64,000 bases of DNA from Mangrovibacter yixingensis (GTDB taxonomy: Bacteria > Pseudomonadota > Gammaproteobacteria > Enterobacterales > Enterobacteriaceae), in the NCBI RefSeq assembly GCF_020523985.1, contig NZ_JAIVKM010000001.1:1922001-1986000 (forward strand), read 5' to 3'. Each line of letters starts with the position of its first letter. Within the stretch, counting starts at the first letter, position 1. Below are positions 16,097-26,400 of this stretch, piece by piece. The notes beneath the pieces were generated by a model. The model was not told where the DNA came from, searched no databases, and saw only the letters and a list, made by a program, of their open reading frames with translations. The translations under genes were made by a program, and so were the position numbers.

Positions 16097-16870
16097 ATGA
16101 ACACCATTGATATTAACAGCGATCTTGGCGAAAGCTTTGGTCAGTGGCATATGGGTGATGACGCACGCATGCTGACTGTGGTGAGTAGCGCGAACATTGC
16201 CTGCGGTTTCCATGCCGGAGACCCGGCTGGCATGTTGGCCACGCTGCGAGCCGCCGCCGCCAACCAGGTGTGTTGCGGTGCACATGTCGGGTACCCCGAT
16301 TTACAGGGTTTTGGCCGCCGGGAAATGAACATTGCAGATGACGACCTGACTGCCAGCGTGATTTACCAGATTGGCGCACTGGCGGGCCTGGCCCGTGCCG
16401 CTGGCACCCGTGTGCGCTATGTCAAACCCCACGGCGCGTTGTACAACACCATTGCCCATGATAAGCGCCAGGGCATGGCGGTCATTAACGCCATTAAGCA
16501 GTATGACGCCAGTTTACCGTTGGTGGTTCTTGCGGGTTCTTCTCTGGCTCAACTTGCCAGCGAGCAGGGATTACAGGTTGTGGCAGAAGCCTTTGCAGAC
16601 CGGGCTTACCATAAGGATGGCACGCTGGTATCTCGCCGTGAAGCCGGTGCGGTACTGCACGATACACAAGCCATCGCCCGGCGTATGGTGCAACTGGTGC
16701 GTGAAGGTGGTGTGGTGTCCGTTGAAGGGGTTTTCACGCCCATTTCTGCCCAGAGTATCTGCGTGCATGGTGATTCACCCGGTGCTGTGGAAATGGCAAT
16801 AAAAGTGCGCGCAGCCCTTGAACAGGAAGGCATCAGAATTGCGCCTTTTTGCCAGGGGGAGCAACAATGA
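16097..16870 (+). CDS. pxpA: 5-oxoprolinase subunit A
   Basis: A 257-residue LamB/YcsF-family protein. The N-terminal [18 protein letters not shown] and the [11 protein letters not shown] and VKPHGALYN motifs are hallmarks and contain the putative metal- and substrate-binding Asp and His residues. PxpA works with PxpB and PxpC in ATP-dependent opening of 5-oxoproline to glutamate in the cytoplasm. It starts eight bases after the carrier stop. It overlaps the next gene by four bases (ATGA), indicating translational coupling. Confidence 0.95.
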   Translation: MNTIDINSDLGESFGQWHMGDDARMLTVVSSANIACGFHAGDPAGMLATLRAAAANQVCCGAHVGYPDLQGFGRREMNIADDDLTASVIYQIGALAGLARAAGTRVRYVKPHGALYNTIAHDKRQGMAVINAIKQYDASLPLVVLAGSSLAQLASEQGLQVVAEAFADRAYHKDGTLVSRREAGAVLHDTQAIARRMVQLVREGGVVSVEGVFTPISAQSICVHGDSPGAVEMAIKVRAALEQEGIRIAPFCQGEQQ

Positions 16871-17673
16871 ACCTGAATTACCCGGCAACGCCGCAAGCCC
16901 TGGCTGGCGCAGCGCAAGCACGGTTGCGTATCCGCCAGGGTTATGACCAGCCCACGGCCGGGATGGCACCGGGAATGACCCAGGCAAATATGATAGCGCT
17001 GCCGCGGGACTGGGCATTTGATTTTCTGCTCTATGCACAACGCAACCCGCAAAGTTGCCCGGTGCTTGATGTCCTCGATGCCGGGCAATGCCACACCCCT
17101 TTAGCAGCAGACAGCCGGGTTGATACCGATATTCCACGCTACCGGGTATGGCGGGATGGCACATTGGCAGATGAAATCACCGATGCCAGGGAAATCTACC
17201 AAAGCCACCCAGACCTGGTCACTTTTCTGATTGGTTGCAGTTTTACATTTGAAACCCCACTGATACAGGCAGGTATTGATGTCCGCCATATCAGTGAAGG
17301 TTGCAATGTACCGATGTTTCGTACCAACCGCCCTTGCCGCGAAGCAGGCAGGCTCAAAGGTGAACTGGTGGTTTCGATGCGCCCAGTGCCAGCCCATCGG
17401 GTTGCGGATGCCGTCACTATTACCGCCCGCTACCCGGCAGTACATGGCGCACCCGTGCATATTGGCGCGCCTGAAGCCCTGGGTATCAAAGATATCAGCA
17501 GACCCGATTTTGGCGACCCTGTTCCTGTTCGCCCAGGCGAAATCCCCGTGTTCTGGGCCTGTGGAGTCACTCCGCAAGCGGCGGTCATGGCCTCGAAAGT
17601 GCCCTTTGCCCTGAGCCATGCCCCCGGCCACATGTTTATCACTGATATTCCGGACGCCGCCTGGCAACAATAA
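16867..17673 (+). CDS. DUF1445 family protein, putative D-glutamate cyclase/hydro-lyase (YcsI type)
   Basis: A 268-residue protein of the YcsI/DUF1445 family. Conserved elements are [21 protein letters not shown], the [13 protein letters not shown] segment with its central Cys, the [11 protein letters not shown] loop and the [11 protein letters not shown]-terminus. The mammalian homologue DGLUCY interconverts D-glutamate and 5-oxo-D-proline, so this gene would widen the operon to the D-isomer. The ATG overlaps the pxpA stop and follows an AGGGGGAG site. The family function in bacteria is not firmly set, so the reaction is an inference. Confidence 0.9.
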   Translation: MNLNYPATPQALAGAAQARLRIRQGYDQPTAGMAPGMTQANMIALPRDWAFDFLLYAQRNPQSCPVLDVLDAGQCHTPLAADSRVDTDIPRYRVWRDGTLADEITDAREIYQSHPDLVTFLIGCSFTFETPLIQAGIDVRHISEGCNVPMFRTNRPCREAGRLKGELVVSMRPVPAHRVADAVTITARYPAVHGAPVHIGAPEALGIKDISRPDFGDPVPVRPGEIPVFWACGVTPQAAVMASKVPFALSHAPGHMFITDIPDAAWQQ

Positions 17674-17685
17674 TAAGGATGTAAT

Positions 17686-19272
17686 GTGCGATTTTTACCT
17701 TGCAGCCTGTCCAGTTTCCTGGTGGAACTGAGCACTCTGGATGACACGCTGGCTTTATTTTCTACCTTGCAGGCAACACCTTTAATGGGCGTGGAAGAAA
17801 TTATCCCCGCAGCGCGTACCCTGCTCGTTCATTTTGACCCGGCGCTAACCCAGGCCACAACGTTATTTACAGCGATTCGCCAGTGCGAAGGCCAGCCCCA
17901 GGCAGCGCGTGAAAGCCGGGTTATCAGCATACCTGTTCACTACACAGGCGAAGACCTGAATGAGATGGCAGAATACCTGGGATTATCTGTCGAGTCTTTA
18001 ATTCAGCGCCACACCGGCGCTTTGTGGCAAGTCGCTTTTTGTGGCTTTGCCCCCGGTTTCGCCTACCTGGTCTCTCGCGAAGCAGGGCTTCATGTTCCCC
18101 GTCGCGCCAGCCCCCGTACCCGTATTCCGGCAGGCTCCGTTGGGCTTGCGGGTGAATTTAGTGGTATTTACCCGCACGCCAGCCCTGGCGGCTGGCAGCT
18201 AATTGGCCGCACAGAAGAAACACTGTTTTCTCTGGACCGCCAGCCACCTGCGTTATTGCAGCCGGGGATGCAAGTGCAGTTTATTGATGCCGCCCGGTCT
18301 TGCGTATCCGTTCCGGTGGTAAAACCGCAACCCATGCAACAACCGGCCTCCGGCAGTGCCGTAATGGCCGTGTTATCTCCTGGTTTACAAACCCTGTATC
18401 AGGATGCCGGGCGAGCAGGCCAGGCCAGCATGGGTATTTCCCCTTCGGGCGCACTTGACCAGGCGGCCTGGCGGCGTGCTAACTGGCTTGTGGGCAACCC
18501 AGGCCACCTGCCCGCTCTGGAAATCACAGCAGGTGGCTTCAGTGCAAATATTCTCGCACCAATGGTGGTAGCACTGGCTGGTGCGCCCTGCCCGGTTATG
18601 GTCACCCGCGCAGATGGGCAACGTTATACAGCCAGCCCGGAAACGCCGTTAGCACTTGAAACCGGCGACCAGTTACGCCTTGGCTCACCGGCCACTGGCG
18701 TGCGCAGTTATCTGGTTCGCCGCGGCGGCTGGGGCATTGCGCCACAGTTAGGCAGCGCCTCCCGCGATACCCTCGCACAAGTTGGCCCTGAACCGTTACA
18801 GGCTGGCGATACCATTTATGCCGGTAATACTGTGCCGCAAAGTGCCGTTCAGCCCGCAACCATTGGCCTGCAACCGTTACCCGCCCCCGGCGAAACCATT
18901 ACGTTAGATATTGTCCCTGGCCCACGTTGTGACTGGTTCAGCACAGAAGCATTTACCCAACTCACCAGCCAGTGCTGGCAAGTAACCCCACAATCCAATC
19001 GTATTGGGCTGCGTTTACAGGGTGATTTACCCCTGGCTCGCACCGACAACCGTGAGTTGCCCAGTGAAGGCACCTGCACTGGCGCCATTCAGGTTCCGGC
19101 GAATGGGCAACCTGTGCTGTTTCTGGCTGACCACCCACTGACTGGCGGCTACCCGGTTATTGGTGCTGTTGCGCACTACCACCTTGATATTGCCGGGCAG
19201 CTCCCTCCGGGTTGCCAGATTCGTTTTCGGGCCATCCGCCCTTTTACTGTTGTTGAGGAGTATGAAGTATGA
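17686..19272 (+). CDS. pxpBC: 5-oxoprolinase subunit B-C fusion
   Basis: A 528-residue protein joining KipI/PxpB (about 1-215, with the GFAPGFAYL motif at 120-128 and PRTRIPAGSVGLAG) to KipA/PxpC (about 225-528, with GLQTLYQDAGRAG and the DHPLTGGYPVIG end). The two are separate neighbouring genes in E. coli and Bacillus. The start is GTG with AAGGAT upstream. It overlaps the biotin carboxylase gene by four bases. The KipI-KipA pair is also homologous to the carboxyltransferase part of urea carboxylase, which matters for the next gene. Confidence 0.94.
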   Translation: MRFLPCSLSSFLVELSTLDDTLALFSTLQATPLMGVEEIIPAARTLLVHFDPALTQATTLFTAIRQCEGQPQAARESRVISIPVHYTGEDLNEMAEYLGLSVESLIQRHTGALWQVAFCGFAPGFAYLVSREAGLHVPRRASPRTRIPAGSVGLAGEFSGIYPHASPGGWQLIGRTEETLFSLDRQPPALLQPGMQVQFIDAARSCVSVPVVKPQPMQQPASGSAVMAVLSPGLQTLYQDAGRAGQASMGISPSGALDQAAWRRANWLVGNPGHLPALEITAGGFSANILAPMVVALAGAPCPVMVTRADGQRYTASPETPLALETGDQLRLGSPATGVRSYLVRRGGWGIAPQLGSASRDTLAQVGPEPLQAGDTIYAGNTVPQSAVQPATIGLQPLPAPGETITLDIVPGPRCDWFSTEAFTQLTSQCWQVTPQSNRIGLRLQGDLPLARTDNRELPSEGTCTGAIQVPANGQPVLFLADHPLTGGYPVIGAVAHYHLDIAGQLPPGCQIRFRAIRPFTVVEEYEV

Positions 19273-21014
19273 GCGCTGTTTCCACTGTTCCCCCACACAA
19301 AGTGCTCGTCGCTAACCGGGGAGAAATTGCCGTACGTATTATTCGGGCATGTAATGAATATGGCTTTACCAGTGTTGCCGTTTACGCCGACCCGGATGCC
19401 AACAGCCTGCACTGCCGTCTGGCCGATGAAGCCTGGGCGTTACCCGGAAGCAGCCCGGCGGAAACCTACCTGAATATTGAGCAATTAATTGCTGTTGCCC
19501 GCCGTAGCGAAGCCACCATGGTGCACCCAGGTTATGGCTTCTTATCTGAGCGTGCGGAATTTGCCCGTGCGGTAGAAGCCGCCGGGCTTATTTGGATTGG
19601 CCCGCGCCCGGAAACGATTGAACAACTGGGCGACAAAGTTCAGGCGCGTAAAATAGCGATGGCCGTTGGCGCGCCGTTAGTAAAGGGCACGCCAGACCCT
19701 GTTTCCAGTGCCCAAGAAGTTATTCGTTTTGCCGATGAAAACGGCCTGCCTGTTGCTATTAAAGCGGCCTTCGGTGGCGGTGGGCGCGGGCTGAAAGTGG
19801 CCTGGCAGCGCGAGGAAATCGCCACACTTTACCAGTCAGCGGTCAGTGAAGCACAGACAGCATTTGGGCGTGGCGAATGTTATGTAGAGCAGTATCTTAA
19901 CCGCCCACGCCATATTGAAGCGCAAGTCATCGCAGACGAACAAGGCCATGTGGTGGTGGTAGGTACCCGCGATTGTTCCCTGCAACGCCGTAACCAAAAA
20001 CTGGTTGAAGAAGCCCCGGCACCTTTTCTTAGCAAAGAAATCGAAGCGCAAATTGTGAGTGCTGCCCAAGCTATTTGCCAACGAGCAGGTTACCGCAGCG
20101 CAGGCACAGTGGAGTTTTTGCTGGGCGAGAATGGCGTGCTGTCGTTCCTTGAGGTCAACACCCGCCTGCAAGTTGAACACCCGGTAACTGAAGAAACCAG
20201 CGGCATTGATCTGGTTAAAGAACAATTACGCGTGGCACAAGGGTTACCCCTGAGTATTACAACGCCACCGGCCACTCGCGGCCATGCCATTGAACTGCGA
20301 ATTAATGCCGAAGACCCGGCAAAAGGATTTCTCCCGGTTCCCGGTACCATTACACGCTTTGATCTACCCGGCGGGCCGGGTGTGCGCATAGACAGCGGCG
20401 TAACCCAGGGAGACAGTATTTCGGGCTTTTATGATTCACTCATGGCAAAACTGGTTATCTGGGCACCAGACCGTGACCAGGCGCTGGCTCGTGCCCGTCA
20501 GGCAGTGAAAGCTTTCCAGATTGACGGTGTGGCATCTGTCCTGCCATTTCATGAAGCTGTTCTGAATGCCCCGGATTTCACGCAGACATTTACCGTCCAC
20601 ACCCGCTGGATTGAAACCGATTTCTCTGCTGACCTTGCTGAACAGGTTCGTCCTTTGCCGCCGGGCAACCCCCCGCTACAGCGTTGCTGGATTGAAATTG
20701 ATGGGCGACGCCATCAACTGGCGCTACCTGCTGGTTTTCAGGCAGCGCCAGGTAGTGCTCCTGTGGCCCGTGAAAATACAGATAACCATCAAGCCGCCCC
20801 CCAGGGTGCGGTAACAGCGCCCATTTCTGGCATTGTTCAACGCTGGCTCAAAAACGCGGGTGAAACTGTCAATGAAGGTGAAACGCTGGCCGTGATGGAA
20901 GCAATGAAGATGGAAGTCCCCGTGCTGGCAAGCGCCAGCGGCGTACTGGCCATACAGATTGCTGCCGGAGAGAACTGCCCGCAGGATGGCGTGTTAGGTA
21001 CCGTTACCCCCTGA
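19269..21014 (+). CDS. Biotin carboxylase fused to biotin carboxyl carrier domain
   Basis: A 581-residue protein. An ATP-grasp biotin carboxylase (about 10-455) has the KVLVANRGEIAVRIIRA start, the Gly-rich loop KAAFGGGGRGLKV and EVNTRLQVEHPVTE. A linker leads to a C-terminal biotinyl domain with EAMKMEV, the biotinylated Lys being residue 547. It loads carboxyl groups on biotin using ATP and bicarbonate. No separate acyl-CoA carboxyltransferase is encoded nearby. The only carboxyltransferase-like partner in the operon is PxpBC. It starts inside the pxpBC stop (ATGA) and ends the operon. Confidence 0.94.
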   Translation: MSAVSTVPPHKVLVANRGEIAVRIIRACNEYGFTSVAVYADPDANSLHCRLADEAWALPGSSPAETYLNIEQLIAVARRSEATMVHPGYGFLSERAEFARAVEAAGLIWIGPRPETIEQLGDKVQARKIAMAVGAPLVKGTPDPVSSAQEVIRFADENGLPVAIKAAFGGGGRGLKVAWQREEIATLYQSAVSEAQTAFGRGECYVEQYLNRPRHIEAQVIADEQGHVVVVGTRDCSLQRRNQKLVEEAPAPFLSKEIEAQIVSAAQAICQRAGYRSAGTVEFLLGENGVLSFLEVNTRLQVEHPVTEETSGIDLVKEQLRVAQGLPLSITTPPATRGHAIELRINAEDPAKGFLPVPGTITRFDLPGGPGVRIDSGVTQGDSISGFYDSLMAKLVIWAPDRDQALARARQAVKAFQIDGVASVLPFHEAVLNAPDFTQTFTVHTRWIETDFSADLAEQVRPLPPGNPPLQRCWIEIDGRRHQLALPAGFQAAPGSAPVARENTDNHQAAPQGAVTAPISGIVQRWLKNAGETVNEGETLAVMEAMKMEVPVLASASGVLAIQIAAGENCPQDGVLGTVTP

Positions 21015-21041
21015 TTCTGGGTTTACCGGGTTACCGTTATA

Positions 21042-21080
21042 CCCACGCATCTGCGGCCTTTGCGGCCAAAGATGCGTGGG
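21042..21080 (+). terminator. Terminator of the 5-oxoproline operon
   Basis: CCCACGCATCT (21042-21052) pairs perfectly with AGATGCGTGGG (21070-21080), followed by CTCACTTTT. Confidence 0.8.
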
Positions 21081-21259
21081 CTCACTTTTCAGCCGGGGCA
21101 GTATTCTTGTGTAATCATTTTTCTGCCAGTATCCCCTGCCAGGCTATTTTTAAATTAATCACCTCAATTAACCACCGCAAGAATTGTATATTTTATTACA
21201 CGCACAATTAATTCCTTCGGGCATTTAAATAAACCCAAAGCAGCACAAATAAATAAAAA

Positions 21260-21445
21260 CTGCCGGATATTACACCGGCAGATAATCTGCGGACACAGAA
21301 AGAAAACCATGATTAGCCAACAATAAAAAAAGGCTAACAAAGGGTAATAATAACGAAACCAATAATACGCCAGAGCCATACGTAAATATTATCAATCCGT
21401 GCGTCATCTCTCAGTTTGAAATAGTTCAACATTATTTTTATCAAT
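21260..21445 (-). ncRNA. Candidate small RNA divergent from the porin gene
   Basis: CTGCCGG (21260-21266) pairs with CCGGCAG (21275-21281). On the minus strand it is followed by TTTTTATTTATTTG, a proper intrinsic terminator, yet no minus-strand gene precedes it. The transcript it would end lies in 21282-21445 and is divergent from the porin, the arrangement of micF and ompC. A second stem (TTAGCC/GGCTAA) sits in the middle. I see no clear match to MicF itself, and the 5' end given is a guess. A 71-residue frame here is AT-driven and crosses the terminator. Confidence 0.3.
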
Positions 21446-21701
21446 GTGTGCGAACATTCTAAATGATTGTTTACTTAACCTGACACAGAATGATAAATCT
21501 GTCTTCGCGAAATAATCGCAAAGCACAATTCGTGTTATTTTCTGGTTCTTTTGTAATCAGCGGATATGTGCACCCCGGATATTTATTAAATAGGCCAATA
21601 AGGGTTTGAATAGTGGTACATACCGCTATCTTCTCACCTGTTTATTGCGGTTCGGGAAAAATACATCAAATAAAACAGTGGCAATAATCAGAGGATTGAA
21701 T
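21446..21701 (+). promoter_or_regulatory. Porin upstream region
   Basis: AT-rich DNA that should hold the porin promoter. Just left of it, TTGAAATAGTTCAACATT (21416-21433) resembles the GAAACAT-type half-sites bound by OmpR in front of ompC/ompF. I cannot place -10/-35 boxes with confidence. Confidence 0.35.
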
Positions 21702-22823
21702 ATGAAACGTAAGGTTCTGGGCGTACTGCTCACCAGCCTGATTGCAGCGCAAGCAGCACATGCAGCTGAAATTTATAATAAAGACGGCAATAAACTGGAC
21801 CTGGATGGCTTCGTTGAAGGTATGCGTTATATCTCTAATGACAATTCGCAAGATGGCGACCAAAGCTATATGCGTCTTGGCATTAAAGGTGAAACTCAAA
21901 TCAATGACCAACTGACGGGTTATGGCCGTTGGCAGATGCAGGCAAATGCCAATACTTCTGAAGACCAGCACGACCAAATGTTTACGCGTTTCGCGTTCGC
22001 GGGTTTGAAATTTGGCGATTACGGCTCTCTGGATTACGGCCGTAATGAAGGTGTGCTGTACGATACGCTGTCTTACACCGATATGCAGCCAGAGTTCGAT
22101 GGCATGACCTATAACTCTGACCAGTTCATGTTCCACCGTGGTAATGGCCTGCTGACCTACCGCAATAATGACTTCTTCGGTCTGGTTGACGGCCTGAACT
22201 TTGCCATGCAGTACCAGGGTAAAAATGGCGGCGCTGGCGAACCGGGTGCCCGTGACGTACTGCGCCAGAACGGTGACGGCTATGGTATGTCCCTGAGCTA
22301 TGATATTGGCGCGGGTGTTAGCGTAGCAGGTTCATTCTTCTCCTCTGACCGCACTAACGACCAGAACAACGCCGCTGTAATGGGTAATGGCGACCGTGCA
22401 GAAGCCTATGCAGCCGCCCTGCGTTATGAAGCTAATGGCGCTTACCTGGCTGTGATGTACACCCAGGCATACAATGCATCCCGCTTCGGTTCTTCCGATG
22501 ACGATGTCTACGGTTATGCTAACAAATCCCAGATCTTTGAAGCCTATGCCGGTTACACCTTCGACTTCGGTTTAACGCCGTTCGTTGCTTATAACCAGAC
22601 TCGTGCCTCTAAACTGGGCTCATCTACTGGCACCAATGGCGTTTCTTATGGCAAACAGGATTTGATCAAGTTTGTTGACCTGGGCGCAAGCTATGCATTC
22701 AACAAAAACATGAATGCCTTTGTTGATTATAAAATCAACATGATTGACGACAGCGATTTCTCCCGCGCTGCAGGTGTCAGCACCAGCGATGTGGTTGCAA
22801 TGGGCCTGGTTTACCAGTTCTAA
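21702..22823 (+). CDS. General outer-membrane porin, OmpC/OmpF superfamily
   Basis: A 373-residue trimeric 16-strand porin. A signal peptide (1-21, ending AAHA) is followed by the mature start [15 protein letters not shown] and the RWQMQANAN and [19 protein letters not shown] strands. The latching-loop/constriction region [22 protein letters not shown] lies in L3, and the protein ends in VYQF with terminal Phe, as required for BAM assembly. The ATG at 21702 has GAGG upstream; the frame is open further but without support. L3 departs from the PEFGGD of classical OmpC (PEFDGM here), suggesting altered pore properties. It is monocistronic with a strong terminator. Confidence 0.94.
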   Translation: MKRKVLGVLLTSLIAAQAAHAAEIYNKDGNKLDLDGFVEGMRYISNDNSQDGDQSYMRLGIKGETQINDQLTGYGRWQMQANANTSEDQHDQMFTRFAFAGLKFGDYGSLDYGRNEGVLYDTLSYTDMQPEFDGMTYNSDQFMFHRGNGLLTYRNNDFFGLVDGLNFAMQYQGKNGGAGEPGARDVLRQNGDGYGMSLSYDIGAGVSVAGSFFSSDRTNDQNNAAVMGNGDRAEAYAAALRYEANGAYLAVMYTQAYNASRFGSSDDDVYGYANKSQIFEAYAGYTFDFGLTPFVAYNQTRASKLGSSTGTNGVSYGKQDLIKFVDLGASYAFNKNMNAFVDYKINMIDDSDFSRAAGVSTSDVVAMGLVYQF

Positions 22824-22860
22824 GCAACATACTGCGTAACGTTATCTCCTGATTCAGGAG

Positions 22861-22892
22861 AAATAATGCCTCCGGCACCGGAGGCATTATTT
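22861..22892. terminator. Strong bidirectional terminator after the porin
   Basis: AAATAATGCCTCCGG pairs with CCGGAGGCATTATTT around a two-base CA loop: a 15-bp perfect stem ending in a T-rich tail. Confidence 0.85.
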
Positions 22893-22994
22893 ATATCTGC
22901 ACAATTTATATCTGCACTATTTACATCTGCACAATTTATATCCGCACATTACACTTCGGTTAATTACCCCATACCTGCACTACTACCGGCTTAA
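22866..22994 (+). CDS. Possible 42-residue ORF made of FISAQ pentapeptide repeats
   Basis: An ATG with AGGAG six bases upstream opens a frame reading MPPAPEAL, then FISAQ FISAL FTSAQ FISAH, then YTSVNYPIPALLPA and a stop. The repeats come from a 15-bp tandem DNA repeat. The A-x-F-x-S register resembles pentapeptide-repeat proteins, but it is very short. The start lies inside the porin terminator stem, which argues against expression. I think it more likely a chance frame through repeat DNA. Confidence 0.15.
   Translation: MPPAPEALFISAQFISALFTSAQFISAHYTSVNYPIPALLPA
22890..22949 (+). repeat. 15-bp tandem repeat, four units
   Basis: TTTATATCTGCACAA, TTTATATCTGCACTA, TTTACATCTGCACAA and TTTATATCCGCACAT lie head to tail directly after the porin terminator. 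A second, diverged set with a 15-bp period (TTATTTCTACGCAAA, TTAGTTCCACGCAAC, TTATTTCCGCGCAAG) follows at 23005-23049. Confidence 0.8.
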
Positions 22995-23049
22995 CCACGG
23001 CTCGTTATTTCTACGCAAATTAGTTCCACGCAACTTATTTCCGCGCAAG

Positions 23050-23323
23050 CATTATTACCCATAGTTACGTTTTTGTGGTTGTATTTCAGTAAATATTGCC
23101 CGGCCTAAAGCACCATAAGAAATGCGGTTTACCCTGGCCGCAACCCTGTTGATTTCAAGCACAACTATAAGCGCAACTAATGTACAAAAACGACTGAACA
23201 CCCAAGAGCTGCTGGAATTAACGGCCCGGTGTGGTTCAGTAAAACCTGCCATTGGGGTATTTATACATACCTTTTATTACTCAAATGCTGTACAGCGGTT
23301 TCCCGAATAACTTTGCTTAATGC
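23050..23323. other. Non-coding region between porin and autotransporter
   Basis: Contains short spurious frames on both strands without ribosome sites. A plus-strand frame at 23122-23310 starts with a signal-like MRFTLAATLLISSTTISA. It has no homology I recognise and no good ribosome site, so I leave it unannotated. Confidence 0.3.
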
Positions 23324-23362
23324 GCTAAAAAAACAGGCAGCACCAGAACGGCGCTGCCTGTT
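23324..23362 (-). terminator. Terminator of the autotransporter gene
   Basis: AACAGGCAGC (23332-23341) pairs perfectly with GCTGCCTGTT (23353-23362). On the minus strand it is followed by TTTTTTT (with the last stem bases) and AGC. Confidence 0.85.
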
Positions 23363-23364
23363 AG

Positions 23365-23420
23365 TTTTATAACTTTCACTTTATAACGTTAACTTTATAA
23401 CGTTAGTTTTATAACAACAG
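23365..23420 (+). repeat. 14-bp tandem repeat beside the autotransporter stop
   Basis: TTTATAACGTTAAC, TTTATAACGTTAGT and TTTATAACAACAGT follow a more diverged unit (TTTATAACTTTCAC). The array lies between the gene's stop codon and its terminator. Confidence 0.75.
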
Positions 23421-23423
23421 TTA

Positions 23424-26400
23424 TCAGAAATAGCGGGTCAGGTTTAACAGGAAGCCTTTGTCCTGTGCGCCGTCTTCACGCCAGTGGAACGCATTTGCAC
23501 CGATGTCCAGGTTGCCCTGCCGGTAGTTCGTGCCCGCCGTGGCCTGGCTGTTCACCCCGCCACCGCGTTTGCCGTCTTCCACCCGGAACTGCTGCCCCGA
23601 CGCACCTGCCAGGCTTGCCGTGCGGCCCTGGCGGCTGAACGCCAGGTTCGGCCCCGCTTCCAGGTGGGCATGGGCACCCCAGCCACTCTCGCCCGCCCAG
23701 TTCAGGCGCAGGCCCGTTACCGCATCCACCGCCGTTTCGGTGTAACGGCTCATGCTCAGGTTGAAATCACCCGCGCCGCGCTCCTGCATCCCGCCTGTCA
23801 TCTGGTGGCGTACGGCCACCCCGGCGAACGGTTTCACACTCAGGCTGTCGCCCAGGTTCAGGGTTTTCGCCCCTTCACTGCGCAGCGCCAGTTGCTGAAT
23901 GTGTACGTCACTGCGCGCACTGTTGCGCACCCCTTCAAAGCGGATGTCGCGGCGGCTGTCCAGCTGGTGGCGGTCGTAACGCAGGCTGTTGTGCCAGCCC
24001 AGGCCGTCGCCCAGGCTCAGGTGGTGGCCCAGCCCGAAGAACTGGCTGTAACCGCCGGTCAGCCCGTTATCCCCGGCGCGGCTCATGGCGTTACCGCCAC
24101 TGCCGGAAAGCCGTGCCATGCCGTAGTGCGCTTCCAGTTCACCAAAGCCGCTGTCAAAGCGCTGGCCCACCGCCACCATGTCGTAGGTCACTTTGTTGGC
24201 CATTTCGGCCCGTTTGTCGCCTTTTGCCACCACGTTAAACGACAGGCCGCTGTCGGTGGCCACCGGGGATTCGGCCGCCAGCCGGGTGAAGCGCTGGCCC
24301 AGAATACGCGCTTCTTTGTTCAGGCCCGTGGCCTGGACACCGGACACCTGTTTCAGCGCCCGGTCCAGCTCCGCAGAGGTGGACACGTTCAGGCTGCTGT
24401 ACAGGCTGTTGCTGGTGTAGCCGTTATCCAGCGCCGCTGCCACGCCCGCCACGCGCTGGTCACTGATGACCGCCACGTAGTCGTTTTTGGTCATGGTCAC
24501 GTCCACGTTGCCGTCGGCGTTGTTATACCCCTGTGCGTTCCACACCACGGTCTGTGAACCGATGTTCTCTGCCCCGCTGATGCTGTTGCCGGTGAAGACA
24601 TTGCTGAAGGTGACTTCCTTCGCCGCCGTGCCCGCCGTAAACCCGGCGCTGATGGTCACCGTGCTGTCGATATGCAGGTTGTTGCCCCCCAGTTTCCCCG
24701 CCGTGCCGTCAGCATTAGTACCGATAACATAGTTGTTGACCAGGCTGGCACCGTTTTCAGTGGGTGCGGTGGGCACAGTCGGTTCCGAAATGGAGGGTGG
24801 GTTGGTCGGGTTGGGAACAGAAAGGTCATTGCCATTCCCCCGGCCGTCATCCTCACTGTCTTTGATAATGCCACCACCGGTTCCGTGGAGCACCACGCTG
24901 CCGTTATTGAAGAGGATTGAGTCACTGCTGGTCTTTTCAAATGCCCAGGAGTTGTCTGCCCAGACATTAATCACCCCGTTTGCGGTGTTGTTGACAATGT
25001 TGACGGCACCCGGAGCCTGAATACCCACCAGGCCTTCACCGTTGGTGCCGTCTTCCCGGCCTGCCTGAGTCCCCACGTTTATCACCCCGTCGTTCACCAC
25101 GCGGGTGGTGTACCCACCGGTGCCGGTACGGATAGCCACCGCACCGTCGCCCTTCACGGTCACTTCACCGGCATTGTGGAAGTTGTAGGGGCGGCTCAGG
25201 TTAACCAGCGCGGCCAGCGGGCTTTCACCGTAAATCCGCCCGCCTTCCAGGTTATAAATCCAGCCACCATTACTGGTGGCGTTTCCACCGGAAGTGCTGA
25301 TGGCGCTGTACCCGCCGGTGGCAATCATTTCACCGCTGTTATACAGGTACACATCCGCCGCGGAGCGGGTGCTGTTCCACAGGGCGTTGACTTCCCCACT
25401 GACTGCCGGGCCGATGTTGGTTATCAGCCCTTCGTTCCAGGTGGTCAGGTTTTTTATCACCGCACTGCCCGGCTCTGTGCCAGTGACCGTGCCGCGGTTC
25501 ACAAACTGACTTAAGTTGGTCATGCCTGACAGACGGGCGTTTATTGTGGCACCCTCATGGTTGACCAGTACACTGTTGATGTGTAATTCCTGCGCACTGT
25601 CAAAAGTGGCATCGCCATAATTCGCGGTATCCTGCTGAAGAAGCCAGGGCCGGGTCTCACCGCTCCAGCTACCGGTTTCACCCTCTGCGGTCAGTACCGG
25701 GGTGGTGAGAATCACATAATCAGATTCACTGGTAGAGGCGCCCCAGTTCGGGTCGCCGTTATTTATCGGGCTGCCGTAAAAGTTCACCGTGCCAAAGTTA
25801 AACACCTGACCGTTGCCAGAGGTGTAAAATGCCTGGCCGATATCGGTGTTAATGTTAATCACCCCGGTGGTGTCGTTAATGGCAACACCACTGCCGATGG
25901 CCGCCATGGCATACAGGCCATCTGTGCTATCGTTATCCACCGTCAGGGTGATGGTCCCCTGGTTCAGGGCCGTACCGTTATTCGCCACCATCCCCATTCC
26001 GGCGTTATGCACCCGGATTTCACCACCGGCCGCATTCACGGCCTGTGCATTATTCCCGTTCGCCAGCATCGCCGTGCCACGGCGGAAGTTCTGCGCGGTC
26101 AGCTGCAGGCCGGTTTCGGTTAACAGGTTGCCGTCTTCATCCAGGCCGTTCGACATGCTGTTCAGGGTTATCAGGCCATTATTGACAGCCAGGCTGTTAT
26201 CCCCCACCGCCACACCGTGGGCGCCCTGGCCGCTGACCTGCACGGTACCGTCATTGATAAATGAGGAATTATTCAACACCGCCACGCCATACAGGCCTGT
26301 CCGGCCACCAATATATCCCCCATCCTCAGAATAAATATTGGTACTTCGTGAATCCAACACCGAGACAATATCCAGCAGACTGTCGGCCATGTTATGCATC

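Noticed and set aside
21164..21379. 71-codon hydrophobic minus-strand frame upstream of the porin
   Set aside because: It spans an intrinsic terminator and its hydrophobic content follows from T-rich DNA. A small RNA is the more economical reading.
23484..24557. 357-codon plus-strand frame
   Set aside because: Antisense to the autotransporter barrel, where biased third positions keep the opposite frame open. No start signal.
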